The notes beneath the pieces are model-generated. The model was given only the letters and a program-made list of their open reading frames with translations. It did no database searches and had not been told where the DNA came from. Both the position numbers and the translations under genes were made by a program. From Burkholderiales bacterium Ga0077543 (lineage in GTDB: Bacteria > Pseudomonadota > Gammaproteobacteria > Burkholderiales > Burkholderiaceae_C), in NCBI GenBank assembly GCA_001464055.1, contig LNET01000123.1, positions 1 through 45,863 of the forward strand: DNA of 45,863 nt, written 5' to 3'. Below are positions 25,297 through 35,601 of this stretch, piece by piece. Numbering within the stretch: position 1 is the first letter of the stretch; every line of letters begins with the position of its first letter.

Positions 25297-25947
25297 TCAC
25301 TGCTGCTGCTTGCGGCGGCGTGCAGCCACCATCAGGCCGGCCAGACCCAGGCCCATCAGGGCGTAGGTGCTGGGTTCAGGCACCACGCCGGCCATGATGG
25401 CGGTGTTCGGCGTCAGTTCGAAGGCGTACTCGACCAGCGAGCGGCCCGCGGTGGTTGGCGTGGCACCCAGGCTGACGCGCGCCCAGCCGTAGTGCAAGGT
25501 GCCGCCGGCTTCGTTGATGAAGCGGAAGCCGAACACGTTGTCACTGCTGTTGACGTTCCATTGGCTGTTGTTGCCGCTCAATCCATTACCGAAGGTCGCG
25601 CCCGGGCCGATCGCCGAGCCAAACGACAGGTTGGCCACCGTCCCTGGAGCGCTCTGCAGGTAGGCGCCGCCGGCGGGTGCGGAGGGGTTGAAGAAGCCCA
25701 GACCTGCGGTGGACCAGGGATTGATGTCCCAACCCGCGACGCCAGAGCCCGGGCCGCCGGCCGGCAGGTTGTTGGCACCGGTCACGACGTTCAGGTAGAG
25801 ACCGTTGTTCGAGACGGGAATATTGAGGTTGACAAGGCCGCTGTAGACGATTTGCGCCGAAGCGGTGGCCGTGGCCAGCATCAGGCCAGCGCCGGTGGCA
25901 AGGGCCACTGCAGTGCGGCGCAGGGCAAACGAAGAGAACATCTGCAT
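25297..25947 (-). CDS. PEP-CTERM sorting-domain protein
   Basis: This 216-residue exported protein has a signal peptide (VALATGAGLMLATATASA) and a C-terminal PEP-CTERM signal. That signal is VPEPSTYALMG, a hydrophobic helix, and a basic ARRRKQQQ end. Proteins of this type are cut and anchored by exosortase and often work in extracellular matrix or surface display. The middle part is Gly/Asn-rich with no recognised enzyme motif (WGWARVSL-like HYGWARVSLGATP). AGGAG lies five bases before ATG 25947. No exosortase gene is in the window. Confidence 0.85.
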   Translation of the reverse strand: MQMFSSFALRRTAVALATGAGLMLATATASAQIVYSGLVNLNIPVSNNGLYLNVVTGANNLPAGGPGSGVAGWDINPWSTAGLGFFNPSAPAGGAYLQSAPGTVANLSFGSAIGPGATFGNGLSGNNSQWNVNSSDNVFGFRFINEAGGTLHYGWARVSLGATPTTAGRSLVEYAFELTPNTAIMAGVVPEPSTYALMGLGLAGLMVAARRRKQQQ

Positions 25948-26133
25948 CTCAACTCCTGGTTTTTTGTGGGTGTGGAAGGGGCGAGGGACCGGTTCAGCAG
26001 CGTCCGGTGGTGCAGCTGAGCTTGCACGCCTTTTGCACTGACGCCACGACGTTGTCATCCGGGTGACATACAAACAACCCCCCAAGCGCGGGGTTGGCGG
26101 ATGCGAGCCGCCGCCCGGCAGCGCCCGCGTACG

Positions 26134-27735
26134 ATGGCGCGAATGGCCGAAGCCTCCGTCTCGATCCGCGCCACCCTGCGCCACACTGCTTTCAGGGCCC
26201 TGCTGGCCGGCGGCAGCATCTATTTCATCGGCAATGCGATGCAGGCCATGGCCACGGCCTGGCTGATGGTGGAACTGACCGGTTCTTCCTTCCTGGCCGC
26301 CCTGGTGCAGACGGCCGTGTTCCTGCCGATGTTCCTGCTCTCGCTGCCCGCCGGGGTGATGGCCGACACCACCGACCGCAAGCGCCTGATGCTGGGTGCG
26401 CTGGCCGCGCAGGCGCTGGTGGTCAGCCTGTTGGCCGCCCTGGCCCTGGCCGGCTGGGCCGGGCCGGCGGCGTTACTTTTCTTCACCTTCGTCGCCGGGT
26501 GCTGCACCGCCGTGCTGTCGCCCAGCTGGAATTCCACCATCGTCGACGTGGTGCCGCGCGAAGAACTGCCCCAGGCCATCACCGCCATCGGCATCAGCTA
26601 CAACAGCGCCCGCGCGCTGGGGCCGGCGCTGGCCGGGGCGGTGTTTGCCGCCGCTGGCAGCGGCTGGGTCTTCGCGCTGGCCGTGGCCGGCATCGTGGCG
26701 CTGTTCGAGGCCGTGCGCCGCCACCCGCCGCGGCCGCACCCGCCTTCGCGCCTGCCCGCCGAACGGCTGTGGGGCGGCATGCTGAGCGCGCTGCGCTTCG
26801 CGCGCCACAACGACACCGTGCTGGCCCAGTTGCTGCGCACCGGAGCCTACGGCGGCGCGGGTTCGGCGCTGTGGGCGCTGCTGCCCGTCATCGGCCAGCA
26901 GAAGCTGGGCCTGGGTGCCACCGGCTTCGGTTTCCTGATGGCCTGCCTGGGCACCGGCGCGGTGATGGCCGGGCTGGTGATCGGGCGGCTGCGCACACGC
27001 CTGGGGCTGGAAAGGCTGGTGGCGATCTGCGCCGTGGTGTTTGCGCTGGCCATGGTGGTCAGCGCGCTGGTGACGGTGCCGGCCGTCGTCTACCTGTCGC
27101 TGGTGGGGGCCGGCGCCAGCTGGATGAGCGTGATGAGCACCTACAACACCGCCACCCAGACCAGCGTGCCGCCCTGGGTGCGCGCCCGCGCCACGGCGCT
27201 GCACACCCTGGCGGCGCTGGGCGCGTTTGCCATCGGCTCGGCGCTGTGGGGGGCGGTGTCGGGCATCCTGGGGCTGAGCTTCACGCTGCTGCTGGCGGCC
27301 GCCGCCATGCTGGCCAGCCTGCTGCTGGCGCGGCGCTTCCCGCTGCGCATGGGCGGGCTGGACGAGGTGACGCAGGTGCCGCTGTCGCAGGACCTGTTCG
27401 TGAAGCACCCGCCGGCGCCCGAGGCCGGGCCGGTGGCGGTGGAGATCGGCTACCGCGTGCGGCCCGAGTTCGCGCCCGTGTTCCTGGAGGCCGTGAGCCT
27501 GCTGCGCGGGCCGCGCCGGCGCGACGGCGCCACCTTCTGGCGCGTCTACCGCGACCTGGGCGACCTGGGCCAGGCCACGCGCTACGTCGAACGCTTCATC
27601 GTCACGAGCTGGGCCGATTACCTGCACCAGCGCGCGCGCCGCACCCTGGCCGACGAGGAACTGGAACTGGCCTTGCTGGACTACCTGGAAGAGGGCTCGG
27701 CGCCGGTCACGCAGCATTACATCGCCGAGCGCTGA
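26134..27735 (+). CDS. MFS transporter (MFS_3/EntS-like) with C-terminal DUF domain
   Basis: This inner-membrane protein of about 533 residues has some eleven or twelve hydrophobic segments. The MFS loop GVMADTTDRKRLMLG follows the first helices, which begin FRALLAGGSIYFIGNAMQAM. This is the MFS_3 group that includes the enterobactin exporter EntS. The last about 120 residues (from IGYRVRPEFAPVFLEAV) form a soluble ABM-like domain found in many bacterial members. The substrate is unknown. The start is uncertain between ATG 26134 and 26143; neither has a clear ribosome site. It converges with udh, 12 bases between stops. Confidence 0.82.
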   Translation: MARMAEASVSIRATLRHTAFRALLAGGSIYFIGNAMQAMATAWLMVELTGSSFLAALVQTAVFLPMFLLSLPAGVMADTTDRKRLMLGALAAQALVVSLLAALALAGWAGPAALLFFTFVAGCCTAVLSPSWNSTIVDVVPREELPQAITAIGISYNSARALGPALAGAVFAAAGSGWVFALAVAGIVALFEAVRRHPPRPHPPSRLPAERLWGGMLSALRFARHNDTVLAQLLRTGAYGGAGSALWALLPVIGQQKLGLGATGFGFLMACLGTGAVMAGLVIGRLRTRLGLERLVAICAVVFALAMVVSALVTVPAVVYLSLVGAGASWMSVMSTYNTATQTSVPPWVRARATALHTLAALGAFAIGSALWGAVSGILGLSFTLLLAAAAMLASLLLARRFPLRMGGLDEVTQVPLSQDLFVKHPPAPEAGPVAVEIGYRVRPEFAPVFLEAVSLLRGPRRRDGATFWRVYRDLGDLGQATRYVERFIVTSWADYLHQRARRTLADEELELALLDYLEEGSAPVTQHYIAER

Positions 27736-27747
27736 GTCCGGGCGTCT

Positions 27748-28560
27748 TCAGTCGAACGGGCCCAGCCGCATGTAGTCGCCGCCGTGCCAGCGCAGCAGCG
27801 GGGACATCGGATCGGGTTCGGGATCGGCGGCCTCGATCGCCGCGCGCCAGGGCTCGCTGCTGTCTCGGGCCTGGTAGCCGATGGCCGAGCCGGGCGCGGG
27901 GTCCCAGATCGGGCGGGCGCTGGCGCTCATGCCGTAGACGATGCGGTGGCCGACCGCAGGCGCACTCAGCGCGGCCAGCACCAGGCGCAGCAGGTCGCCA
28001 GGGCTGATCCAGGTGGCCAGCGCGCGCCGGTCCTGCGGCTCGGGCGTGGCGCTGCCGATGCGCAGGCTCACGGTCTCGATGCCGTGGCGGTCCCAGTACA
28101 GCTGCGCCAGGGTCTCGGCCCAGACCTTGGTGGCGCCGTACAGCGTGTCCGGGCGCGGCGGCACCAGGGCGTGCAAGGGCTGGGCCTGCTCGTAGGCACC
28201 CACCGCATGGTTTGAACTGGCCAGCACGACGCGGCGCACGCCCTGGCGGCGCGCGGCCTCGAAAAGGTTGAACACGCCGCTGATGTTGGCCGGCAGCAGC
28301 GCGTCGAACGCGGCTTCGGTGGCGACGCCGCCGAAGTGCACGACGGCGTCGACGTCCTGCAGCAGCGCGTGCATCGCGGCGCGGTCGTCCAGTTCACAGC
28401 GCTGCACTTCCTCGTTCGCAGCAGCGTCGCCCAGCGGCGCGATGTCGCTCACGCGCAGCACCCGGCAGTGCGCGGCCAGGCCAACGCGCAGGCCGCGGCC
28501 CAGCGCGCCTGCGGCGCCGGTCAGCAGCAGGCGCCTGAACGTCCCAGGCTCGGTCTTCAC
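27748..28560 (-). CDS. udh: Uronate dehydrogenase
   Basis: This 270-residue short-chain dehydrogenase/epimerase-fold protein has LLLTGAAGALGRGLR for NAD binding, VVHFGGVATEAAF, LASSNHAVGAYEQ and the catalytic YGATK. The stretch RIGSATPEPQDRRALATWIS is very close to known bacterial uronate dehydrogenases. The enzyme oxidises D-galacturonate or D-glucuronate to the aldarolactone with NAD+. The start is GTG 28560, sharing GTGA with the stop of the preceding fusion gene. It is the last gene of the pectin operon and would handle saturated galacturonate. Confidence 0.9.
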   Translation of the reverse strand: MKTEPGTFRRLLLTGAAGALGRGLRVGLAAHCRVLRVSDIAPLGDAAANEEVQRCELDDRAAMHALLQDVDAVVHFGGVATEAAFDALLPANISGVFNLFEAARRQGVRRVVLASSNHAVGAYEQAQPLHALVPPRPDTLYGATKVWAETLAQLYWDRHGIETVSLRIGSATPEPQDRRALATWISPGDLLRLVLAALSAPAVGHRIVYGMSASARPIWDPAPGSAIGYQARDSSEPWRAAIEAADPEPDPMSPLLRWHGGDYMRLGPFD

Positions 28561-31034
28561 CGCCCCGCACCCGCCCCGGCGCGCACGCGTGCAGCAGCCC
28601 GGGCGGCGTCCTCGAGGCCGGCGCGATGCGGCGGCACCCAGCCCACGTCGCCGCTGATCGCCACGCCGGGGTGGGCGGCGCGCAGCTCGGCCAGCAGATC
28701 GGCGGGCCGGCCGTTGACGATCGAGCCGCGGTCGAAGAAGTTGTTGCCGTTCCAGCGCTTGACCGGCAGGCCGCTGCGGATCTCCCAGACGTTGTTCTCG
28801 CTGAACACGCGCGATTCGTGGCCCACGCCGATCGCATAGTCGTAGGGATAGGAGCCTGCGTCGTTGCCCAGGTAGAGGTTGTTGAAGACATGCACCCGCC
28901 CGTAGCGCACGCGCGGCTGGCGCGAGACGGTGTTCTCGAACAGGTTGTGGTGGTAGGTGACGCGCAGCCGGCCGGCGTCGGCCACCACCCTGTCGCCGCT
29001 GCCCACCAGGCTGGTCTTGTCGTGGTCGCGGAAGTGGTTCCAGCTGACGGTGACGAAGTCGCTCTGCTGGGTGATGTCGAGCAGGCCGTCGTGGTGCTGG
29101 ACCTTGCGCCCCAGCCGCGTGGCGGCCGTGGCATCGGGGCGCGCGCCGTCATCGAAGCTGCAGTGGTCCACCCACACGTGCGTGCTGCGGCGCAGGCTCA
29201 GCGTGTCGTAGTCGCTGTTCCATTCGCCGCCGGCGTTGTCGTTCGGGTCCCAGGCGGGAAAGTGGTCGAAGGCGTCGCTGAAGCGGATGTGGCGCACGAT
29301 GACCTGGCGCACGCCGTCGAGCAGCAGCATGCCGTTGACGATGTGCGCGTCGCTGCCCAGGCCCAGCAGCGTGGTGTTGGAAGGCACCCGCAGCACCACG
29401 CGCGCGGCCTGGTTGCGGGCGGAACGGCGGCGGGCTTCTTCCTGCGGGCCTTCGGGCTTGCGCTGGCCCCAGGTGGCCGGCGCGTAGGCAGCCTCGAACG
29501 CGGCCGGGTCGAAGGCCGGATCGCGATAGTCGGCAAAGCCCAGCGGGTGGCCGGCGTCGTCGCTGCTCAGGTCGATGCGGCCACGCACCTGCACGATCTT
29601 GGGCACCTCGCCCAGCGCGAAGGCCGCCGCCAGCTCGGCGCGGTTGCGCACTTCCAGCACGTGTTCGGGGCGGGCGTCGGCGCCGCCGCGGGTGCCGCCA
29701 TCGGCGGCGGCCCAGCCGTCGTCGGGCGCCAGCACCTGGCGGCCCAGGTCGCGTTCGACCAGCGGCGCGTTGCGGAACTCGGCCATGCGGTTGGCCTGCG
29801 GGCCGCTGGCACTGAAGGGGCGGCGCGAGGTGCTGGCCGACCAGGCGCCCAGGTGTGCCCCCAGGGTGCTGTCACGCACCAGGGCCTGGCCGTTGGGCGA
29901 AACACCGGCCTGCCAGGCGCCGCGCGCCACGCCGAAGTCCCAGGCCCGGCCCAGCGAGATGCTGCCAGGGGTCAGCCCGGCTTCGGCGTCGAAGCGGCTG
30001 TTCGTCACCAGGAAGCCCAGGCGCACGCCCGCGGCCGTGCTGGGGGCGAGCACATGGCCACCGTTGCCGGGTGCGCGCCGGCCCGCGCGGCTGCGGATGG
30101 TGCTGCGTTCGATGACCAGCGTGGCGTTGCCGAAGATGAAGTCGACGTCGCCGGCCACCAGGCTGTCGGTGACGTGAACGCGCGCCGCCGCCGTCGGCGT
30201 GGCCGCGCGCACCATCAGCGTGTCCTGGTGGCCGAGCAGGCGCACGCCGTGCAGCTGGATGCGGTCGCCCTGGGTCATCAGCGCCACGGCCTGGGCGCCG
30301 CCACTTTCGCCGGCGCCGTCGGGGTAGCCCACGCCGGCCTTCACGCCATCCATCGCGTCGTTGGCCACGGTGATGAAGGCCAGCTGGATGTCGTCGCCAT
30401 ACAGCGCCATGCTGGCACTGCCGGCGGTGCCGTAGGTGGCCGCGGCCAGGGCCGGGTCGCAGGGGTTGGCGGAGTCGATGCCGGGCCGCTTGGGCAGGGC
30501 GTTGTAGCGGCCTTCGACGATGACGGTGGCGCCCGCGTCGGCCGCACTGCCGTACAGCAGGAAGGGCGCCTTGGCGCGAACGCAGACGATCTCGCGGTAG
30601 ACGCCCGGCTTCACGAAGATGGCGTGGCGACGGCTGCCCGGTTCGCTGGTCTCGCGCTGCGGCAGCGCGTCGAGTGCCGCCTGCACCGTGCGGTGGGTGC
30701 CGCTGCCGTCGGCCGCAACGACGAAGTCCGGCCGCAGGCGGGTGGTGTCGGGCAGGCTGGCAGGCCGCCAGGGCGCGGGGCCTTGCGCCAGGTAGTCGGC
30801 CACGCGCTGGGTGGCGGCCTGGGCCGCCGACAGCTGCGGGCGTTCTGGCGTGCTGGGCACGCTGGGCGCGCCGGGCGGCTCGGGCGTGGTGCAGGCGGAC
30901 AGCAACAGGCCCAAGGCCAGCAGCATGGGCGGCAGGCGCAGGCACCGGGTGGACGCCCGGACGCACGAAGTCGCCAGCGCACCCACGGTCAGCCGGCTCA
31001 GCGCGCCGCGACCGGCATCGGTTCGACGACTCAC
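28557..31034 (-). CDS. Pectin methylesterase (CE8) - pectate lyase (PL1) fusion lipoprotein
   Basis: This protein of about 825 residues has a lipoprotein signal (LLALGLLLSAC, Cys48). A pectin methylesterase domain spans about 100-430: GHQDTL with acid Asp271, GDVDFIFGNA with nucleophile Asp298, and LGRAWD with Arg363. A PL1 pectate lyase domain spans about 455-805: VIVRHIRFSDAFDHFPAW, WVDHCSFDD, VTVSWNHFRDHDKTSLVG and RQPRVRYGRVHVFNN. One protein would remove methyl esters and then cut the exposed polygalacturonate by beta-elimination. The GTG at 31034 overlaps the ogl stop by four bases (GTGA). It leaves a long 35-residue n-region, so an internal start is possible. The catalytic residues of both halves look complete. 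Confidence 0.88.
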   Translation of the reverse strand: MSRRTDAGRGALSRLTVGALATSCVRASTRCLRLPPMLLALGLLLSACTTPEPPGAPSVPSTPERPQLSAAQAATQRVADYLAQGPAPWRPASLPDTTRLRPDFVVAADGSGTHRTVQAALDALPQRETSEPGSRRHAIFVKPGVYREIVCVRAKAPFLLYGSAADAGATVIVEGRYNALPKRPGIDSANPCDPALAAATYGTAGSASMALYGDDIQLAFITVANDAMDGVKAGVGYPDGAGESGGAQAVALMTQGDRIQLHGVRLLGHQDTLMVRAATPTAAARVHVTDSLVAGDVDFIFGNATLVIERSTIRSRAGRRAPGNGGHVLAPSTAAGVRLGFLVTNSRFDAEAGLTPGSISLGRAWDFGVARGAWQAGVSPNGQALVRDSTLGAHLGAWSASTSRRPFSASGPQANRMAEFRNAPLVERDLGRQVLAPDDGWAAADGGTRGGADARPEHVLEVRNRAELAAAFALGEVPKIVQVRGRIDLSSDDAGHPLGFADYRDPAFDPAAFEAAYAPATWGQRKPEGPQEEARRRSARNQAARVVLRVPSNTTLLGLGSDAHIVNGMLLLDGVRQVIVRHIRFSDAFDHFPAWDPNDNAGGEWNSDYDTLSLRRSTHVWVDHCSFDDGARPDATAATRLGRKVQHHDGLLDITQQSDFVTVSWNHFRDHDKTSLVGSGDRVVADAGRLRVTYHHNLFENTVSRQPRVRYGRVHVFNNLYLGNDAGSYPYDYAIGVGHESRVFSENNVWEIRSGLPVKRWNGNNFFDRGSIVNGRPADLLAELRAAHPGVAISGDVGWVPPHRAGLEDAARAAARVRAGAGAGR

Positions 31035-32203
31035 AGGTCCGCCAGGTACAAGCCCGGTTCCCCTTGCCCGTCGGCGCTGAACAGCACCTGGCCGCCGTCG
31101 GGCGTGAAGCTGGGGTGCGGGTGCGTCACCTGGCGGCTGCCCTTGTAGACGCCCCAGCTGCTGTCGTGGCGGGCAATGCGGCGCGTGGTGCCGGCCTCCA
31201 GGTCGAACAGGTGCAGGAAGGGGTCGCCCTGCTTCATGGCGTTGGCCGCACCGCTGTCGGACGCGTCGGCCTGGCCGCAGCCGTCGCCCACGATCAGGCT
31301 GCCGTCGTGGTTGCTCATCAGGTGCGAACAGGGGGGCATGGTGGTCAGCGGCCGGTCGGCCAGGGTCACCGGGTCCAGGCTGCGGATCCAGCGTTCGGGG
31401 CTGTTCTTGAAGTAGCTGACGTAGACCATGGCCGAGCCGTCGGGCACCCAGAACTCGTGCGTGCAGCTTTCGCCTTCGGCATGGGTCTTGGCGCAGCGGC
31501 GGTTCGTGCCGTCTTCGTCGATGAACCACATGCGCGCGTCCACCAGGTCGTGCGGGCCTTCGTGGCAGTAGGCCACGGTGGTGTCGTCGAAGGGGCGGTA
31601 CTGGGGGTGGCCGAGCCAGCCTTTCTGTTCCAGGATCGGCCTGCGCCGGCCGGCCTGCGGGCCTTGCAGGTCCACGCTGAAGAGCTGACAGCGCGGCTTG
31701 CTGTGGAACATGTCGTCGAACTTGCGCCAGTCGCTCAAGGGGAACCAGTCCTCGGCCGCGATCTCGATGCCCACCATCTTCGTGCAGGCGCTGTTGGCCA
31801 CCCAGGTGCCGTAGCCGACCCAGCCTTCGGGCACGGTGTAGACGACTTCCTCGCTCAGGTCGGCCAGCGTCAGCCGCACGAGCTGGCGTTCGGCGCGCAC
31901 GAAGTACAGGAAGCGGTCGTCGGGACTCAGGAAGCCGCCGAAGGTGTTCTCGCCGCGCTGGTCGGTCAGCTGCGTGGCCACTTGTGTCTGCAGGTCCAGC
32001 AGCAGGTAGTTCCAGTGCGGGCTGGGCTGCGGTCCGAATTCACCGGCGAAGATCAGTTTCGTGCCGTCGCTGCTGAAGCACTTTTGATAAAAGTAGTTGC
32101 GGTGGCAGGTGACGTCGGGCGGCGACAGGCGCTGCACGCGGGCGCCCGTGTCGGGGTCGGCCCAGGTCTGGAACTGGAACCGGCGTTCTGTGCCTTTGCT
32201 CAT
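31031..32203 (-). CDS. ogl: Oligogalacturonate lyase (PL22)
   Basis: This 390-residue beta-propeller lyase splits unsaturated and saturated digalacturonate in the cytoplasm, giving 4-deoxy-L-threo-5-hexosulose uronate precursors. The metal-binding group Q358-V-T-H361-P-H363 (GSRQVTHPHPSFTPDG) is intact, as are GWLGHPQY and CTHEFWVPDGSAMVYV. The length equals that of enterobacterial Ogl (about 388). There is no signal peptide. It lies 23 bases downstream of the binding-protein gene and overlaps the lyase fusion gene by four bases. Confidence 0.95.
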   Translation of the reverse strand: MSKGTERRFQFQTWADPDTGARVQRLSPPDVTCHRNYFYQKCFSSDGTKLIFAGEFGPQPSPHWNYLLLDLQTQVATQLTDQRGENTFGGFLSPDDRFLYFVRAERQLVRLTLADLSEEVVYTVPEGWVGYGTWVANSACTKMVGIEIAAEDWFPLSDWRKFDDMFHSKPRCQLFSVDLQGPQAGRRRPILEQKGWLGHPQYRPFDDTTVAYCHEGPHDLVDARMWFIDEDGTNRRCAKTHAEGESCTHEFWVPDGSAMVYVSYFKNSPERWIRSLDPVTLADRPLTTMPPCSHLMSNHDGSLIVGDGCGQADASDSGAANAMKQGDPFLHLFDLEAGTTRRIARHDSSWGVYKGSRQVTHPHPSFTPDGGQVLFSADGQGEPGLYLADL

Positions 32204-32226
32204 CGGGGTGTCGTTCCGGGTTCGGT

Positions 32227-33554
32227 TTACTTGATGCGGCGCAGCAAGGAGCTGCCTTCTTCCACCAGCCGGCGTGCGGCGTCGCGGTCGTTGGTCTTGT
32301 TGTAGGCCACGGTCTCGAAGACCTCGCGCATGAACCTGTGCAGGCGCGCATGTTCGAACAGCGGCGCGGGCAGGTCGATGCGGCCTGCGGCCTTCAGGGC
32401 CTGGATCACCTGGTGCGCCTGCAATTCCAGCGGCGGGATCAGCTTGCGTTCGGTCAGCAGCTGCTGCGGCCCGCGCGCCGCCGGTACGCCGCGGGTGCGG
32501 CCCAGCAGCAGGGCGGCGTCGGGGTCGGTGAGCAGGAAGCTGGCCAGGCGCGCGGCCAGCTCGGGCTGCTTGCAGTTGCGGCCCACGGCGTACATCAGCG
32601 TCGGCCGGCCGAACAGGCCGCTGTTCCTGGCGCCCGGCAGGGTGGGAAACTCGCCCAGGGCCAGGGTCTGCGGCGGCTTCAGGTTGCCGGCGCGCAGGTT
32701 GATCACGCTGTCCCAGGTGTAGTTGCCGGCCCATTGGCCCAGCACCCAGTCCTGCTGCTGCTCGGTGGGCTTTTCGGCGCCGCCCAGGCTGGCGCGCAGG
32801 GGCAGGCTGGTGCAGGTGTGGCCGTCCACCAGGCGGCGGTAGGTGGCCACCCAGTCCTGTGCCGCGGCCAGGCTCATGGCCACTTGCGGCGGACGGCCTT
32901 CGGGGCTGGCCAGCGGGTCCAGGTAGGGCGTGCCGTGCTGCTGGTGCACCCAGGCCTGGGCGAGCAGCATCATGTCGTAGAGCTCGCCGTCCAGCGGGTA
33001 GTAGCGTTCGCCCAGCTTGCTGCGGAAGTGCTGGCCGCTGGCGAAGAGCTCGTCCCAGGTCCTGGGCAGGGCCAGGCCGGCGCGGCCCCAGGTGTGGGTG
33101 TTCCACAGCAGCACGCGGGCGGTGTAGCTCACGGGCAGGGCGTTGAGCTTGCCCATCACGCGGCCCATGGCCAGGTCGCCCTCGCTGAACTGGCCCAGGT
33201 TCAACAGGCTGGCGTGGGGCTGCAGGTCGGTGAAGCCGTTGCCGCGCTTGCTGAACATGGCCATCCAGGCCCAGTTGATCTGCATCAGGTCGGGCTCGCT
33301 GCCGCCGGCAATCTGCGCCGTCAGGCGCTCCAGGTAGCCACCAAAGCCCATGTACTCGGACTTGATGCGCACGCCGGGGTTGCGCTCCTGGAACAGCTGC
33401 ACGGCCTTGAGCGTGGCGCCATGCCGCGCCGCACCGCCCCACCAGGCAAAGCGCAGCACCTGCGGGCGGCCCTGGGCCCGCAGCGCCGGCACGGCCAGGC
33501 TGGCCGCGGCGGCTGCGCCAGCCTGCAGCAGCCGGCGCCGGGGCAGGCCGGGCC

Positions 33555-33561
<7 letters not shown>
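32227..33561 (-). CDS. togB: Oligogalacturonide ABC transporter binding protein (TogB-like)
   Basis: This 444-residue solute-binding protein of the family 1 sugar type has an export signal with arginines (PRRRLLQAGAAAAASLAVPA), probably Tat-dependent. Mature sequence features are LRFAWWGGAARHGATLKAVQ, ERNPGVRIKSEYMGFGGYLE and GGSEPDLMQINWAWM. It would bind oligogalacturonides in the periplasm for the TogMNA complex. The start is GTG 33561, overlapping the end of the ATPase gene by seven bases; no ATG exists before the mature part. Substrate is assigned from operon content and gene order M-N-A-B. Confidence 0.85.
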
Positions 33562-34700
<1,139 letters not shown>

Positions 34701-34707
34701 GCGAACA

Positions 34708-35601
34708 CTAGCCTTTGATGCCGGAGGACGAGGCGCCCTCGATGAAGTGCTTCTGCGCCATGAAGAACACGGCCACGCTGGGGATGAGCGCCACCACGCT
34801 GATGGCGATGACGTTGGCCCATTCCACTTCTTCGGTGGCGCCGATGCTCATCTTCAGCGCCAGCGAAACCGGGTACTTCTCGACGCTGGCCAGGTAGATC
34901 AGCGGGCCCATGAAGTCGTTCATCGTCCAGATGAACTGGAAGACGATGACGCTGATGATGGCCGGCTTGAGCAGCGGCACGATGATGTGCCAGAGCAGCT
35001 GGATGGCGTTGCAGCCGTCGATCAGCGCAGCCTCTTCCATGTCGCGCGGGATGCCGCGCAGGAACTGCACCAGCAGGAAGACGAAGAAGGTGTCGGTGGC
35101 AAACGCACTGGGCAGGATCAGCGGCAGGTAGGTGTCGAGCCAGCCCAGTTCCTTGAACATCAGGTACTGCGGCAGGCGCAGCACGATCAGCGGCAGCATC
35201 ATCGTGCCCACCATCACCGCGAACCAGAACTTCTTGCCCCAGAACTCGAAGCGCGCAAACGCATAGGCCACCAGCACGCAGCTGATGACGGTGACGATGA
35301 TGCGCGGGATGGTGATGATGAAGCTGTTGAGGAAGTAGGTGGCGAAGGTGTATTCGGTGCTGGTCTTCCAGCCCTTCACGTAGCTGTCCAGGCTGAAGCT
35401 GGAAGGCCAGAAGCCCACCTCGGTGAAGATCTCGGCATTGCTTTTGAACGAAGCGCCGATCAGCCACAGCAGCGGGTAGAGCATCACCACGGCCACGGCC
35501 AGCAGCGCGGTGTAGCGCATCAGGGCCTGCACGCGCTCGGCGCGGGTCATGGCCGGGGGCGGGTTGCTGGCGGCGGCCAAGGGTGCGGGGACGGCACTCA
35601 T
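34708..35601 (-). CDS. togN: Oligogalacturonide ABC transporter permease (TogN/MalG type)
   Basis: This 297-residue inner-membrane protein with six helices is of the MalG class. The EAA loop is MEEAALIDGCNAIQLLWHIIVPLLKP near residue 200 (core EEAALIDGC). The C-terminus AQKHFIEGASSSGIKG is typical of sugar permeases of this class. It overlaps togM by four bases (ATGA 35598-35601). It pairs with TogM to form the channel for pectin oligomers from the periplasm. Confidence 0.9.
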   Translation of the reverse strand: MSAVPAPLAAASNPPPAMTRAERVQALMRYTALLAVAVVMLYPLLWLIGASFKSNAEIFTEVGFWPSSFSLDSYVKGWKTSTEYTFATYFLNSFIITIPRIIVTVISCVLVAYAFARFEFWGKKFWFAVMVGTMMLPLIVLRLPQYLMFKELGWLDTYLPLILPSAFATDTFFVFLLVQFLRGIPRDMEEAALIDGCNAIQLLWHIIVPLLKPAIISVIVFQFIWTMNDFMGPLIYLASVEKYPVSLALKMSIGATEEVEWANVIAISVVALIPSVAVFFMAQKHFIEGASSSGIKG

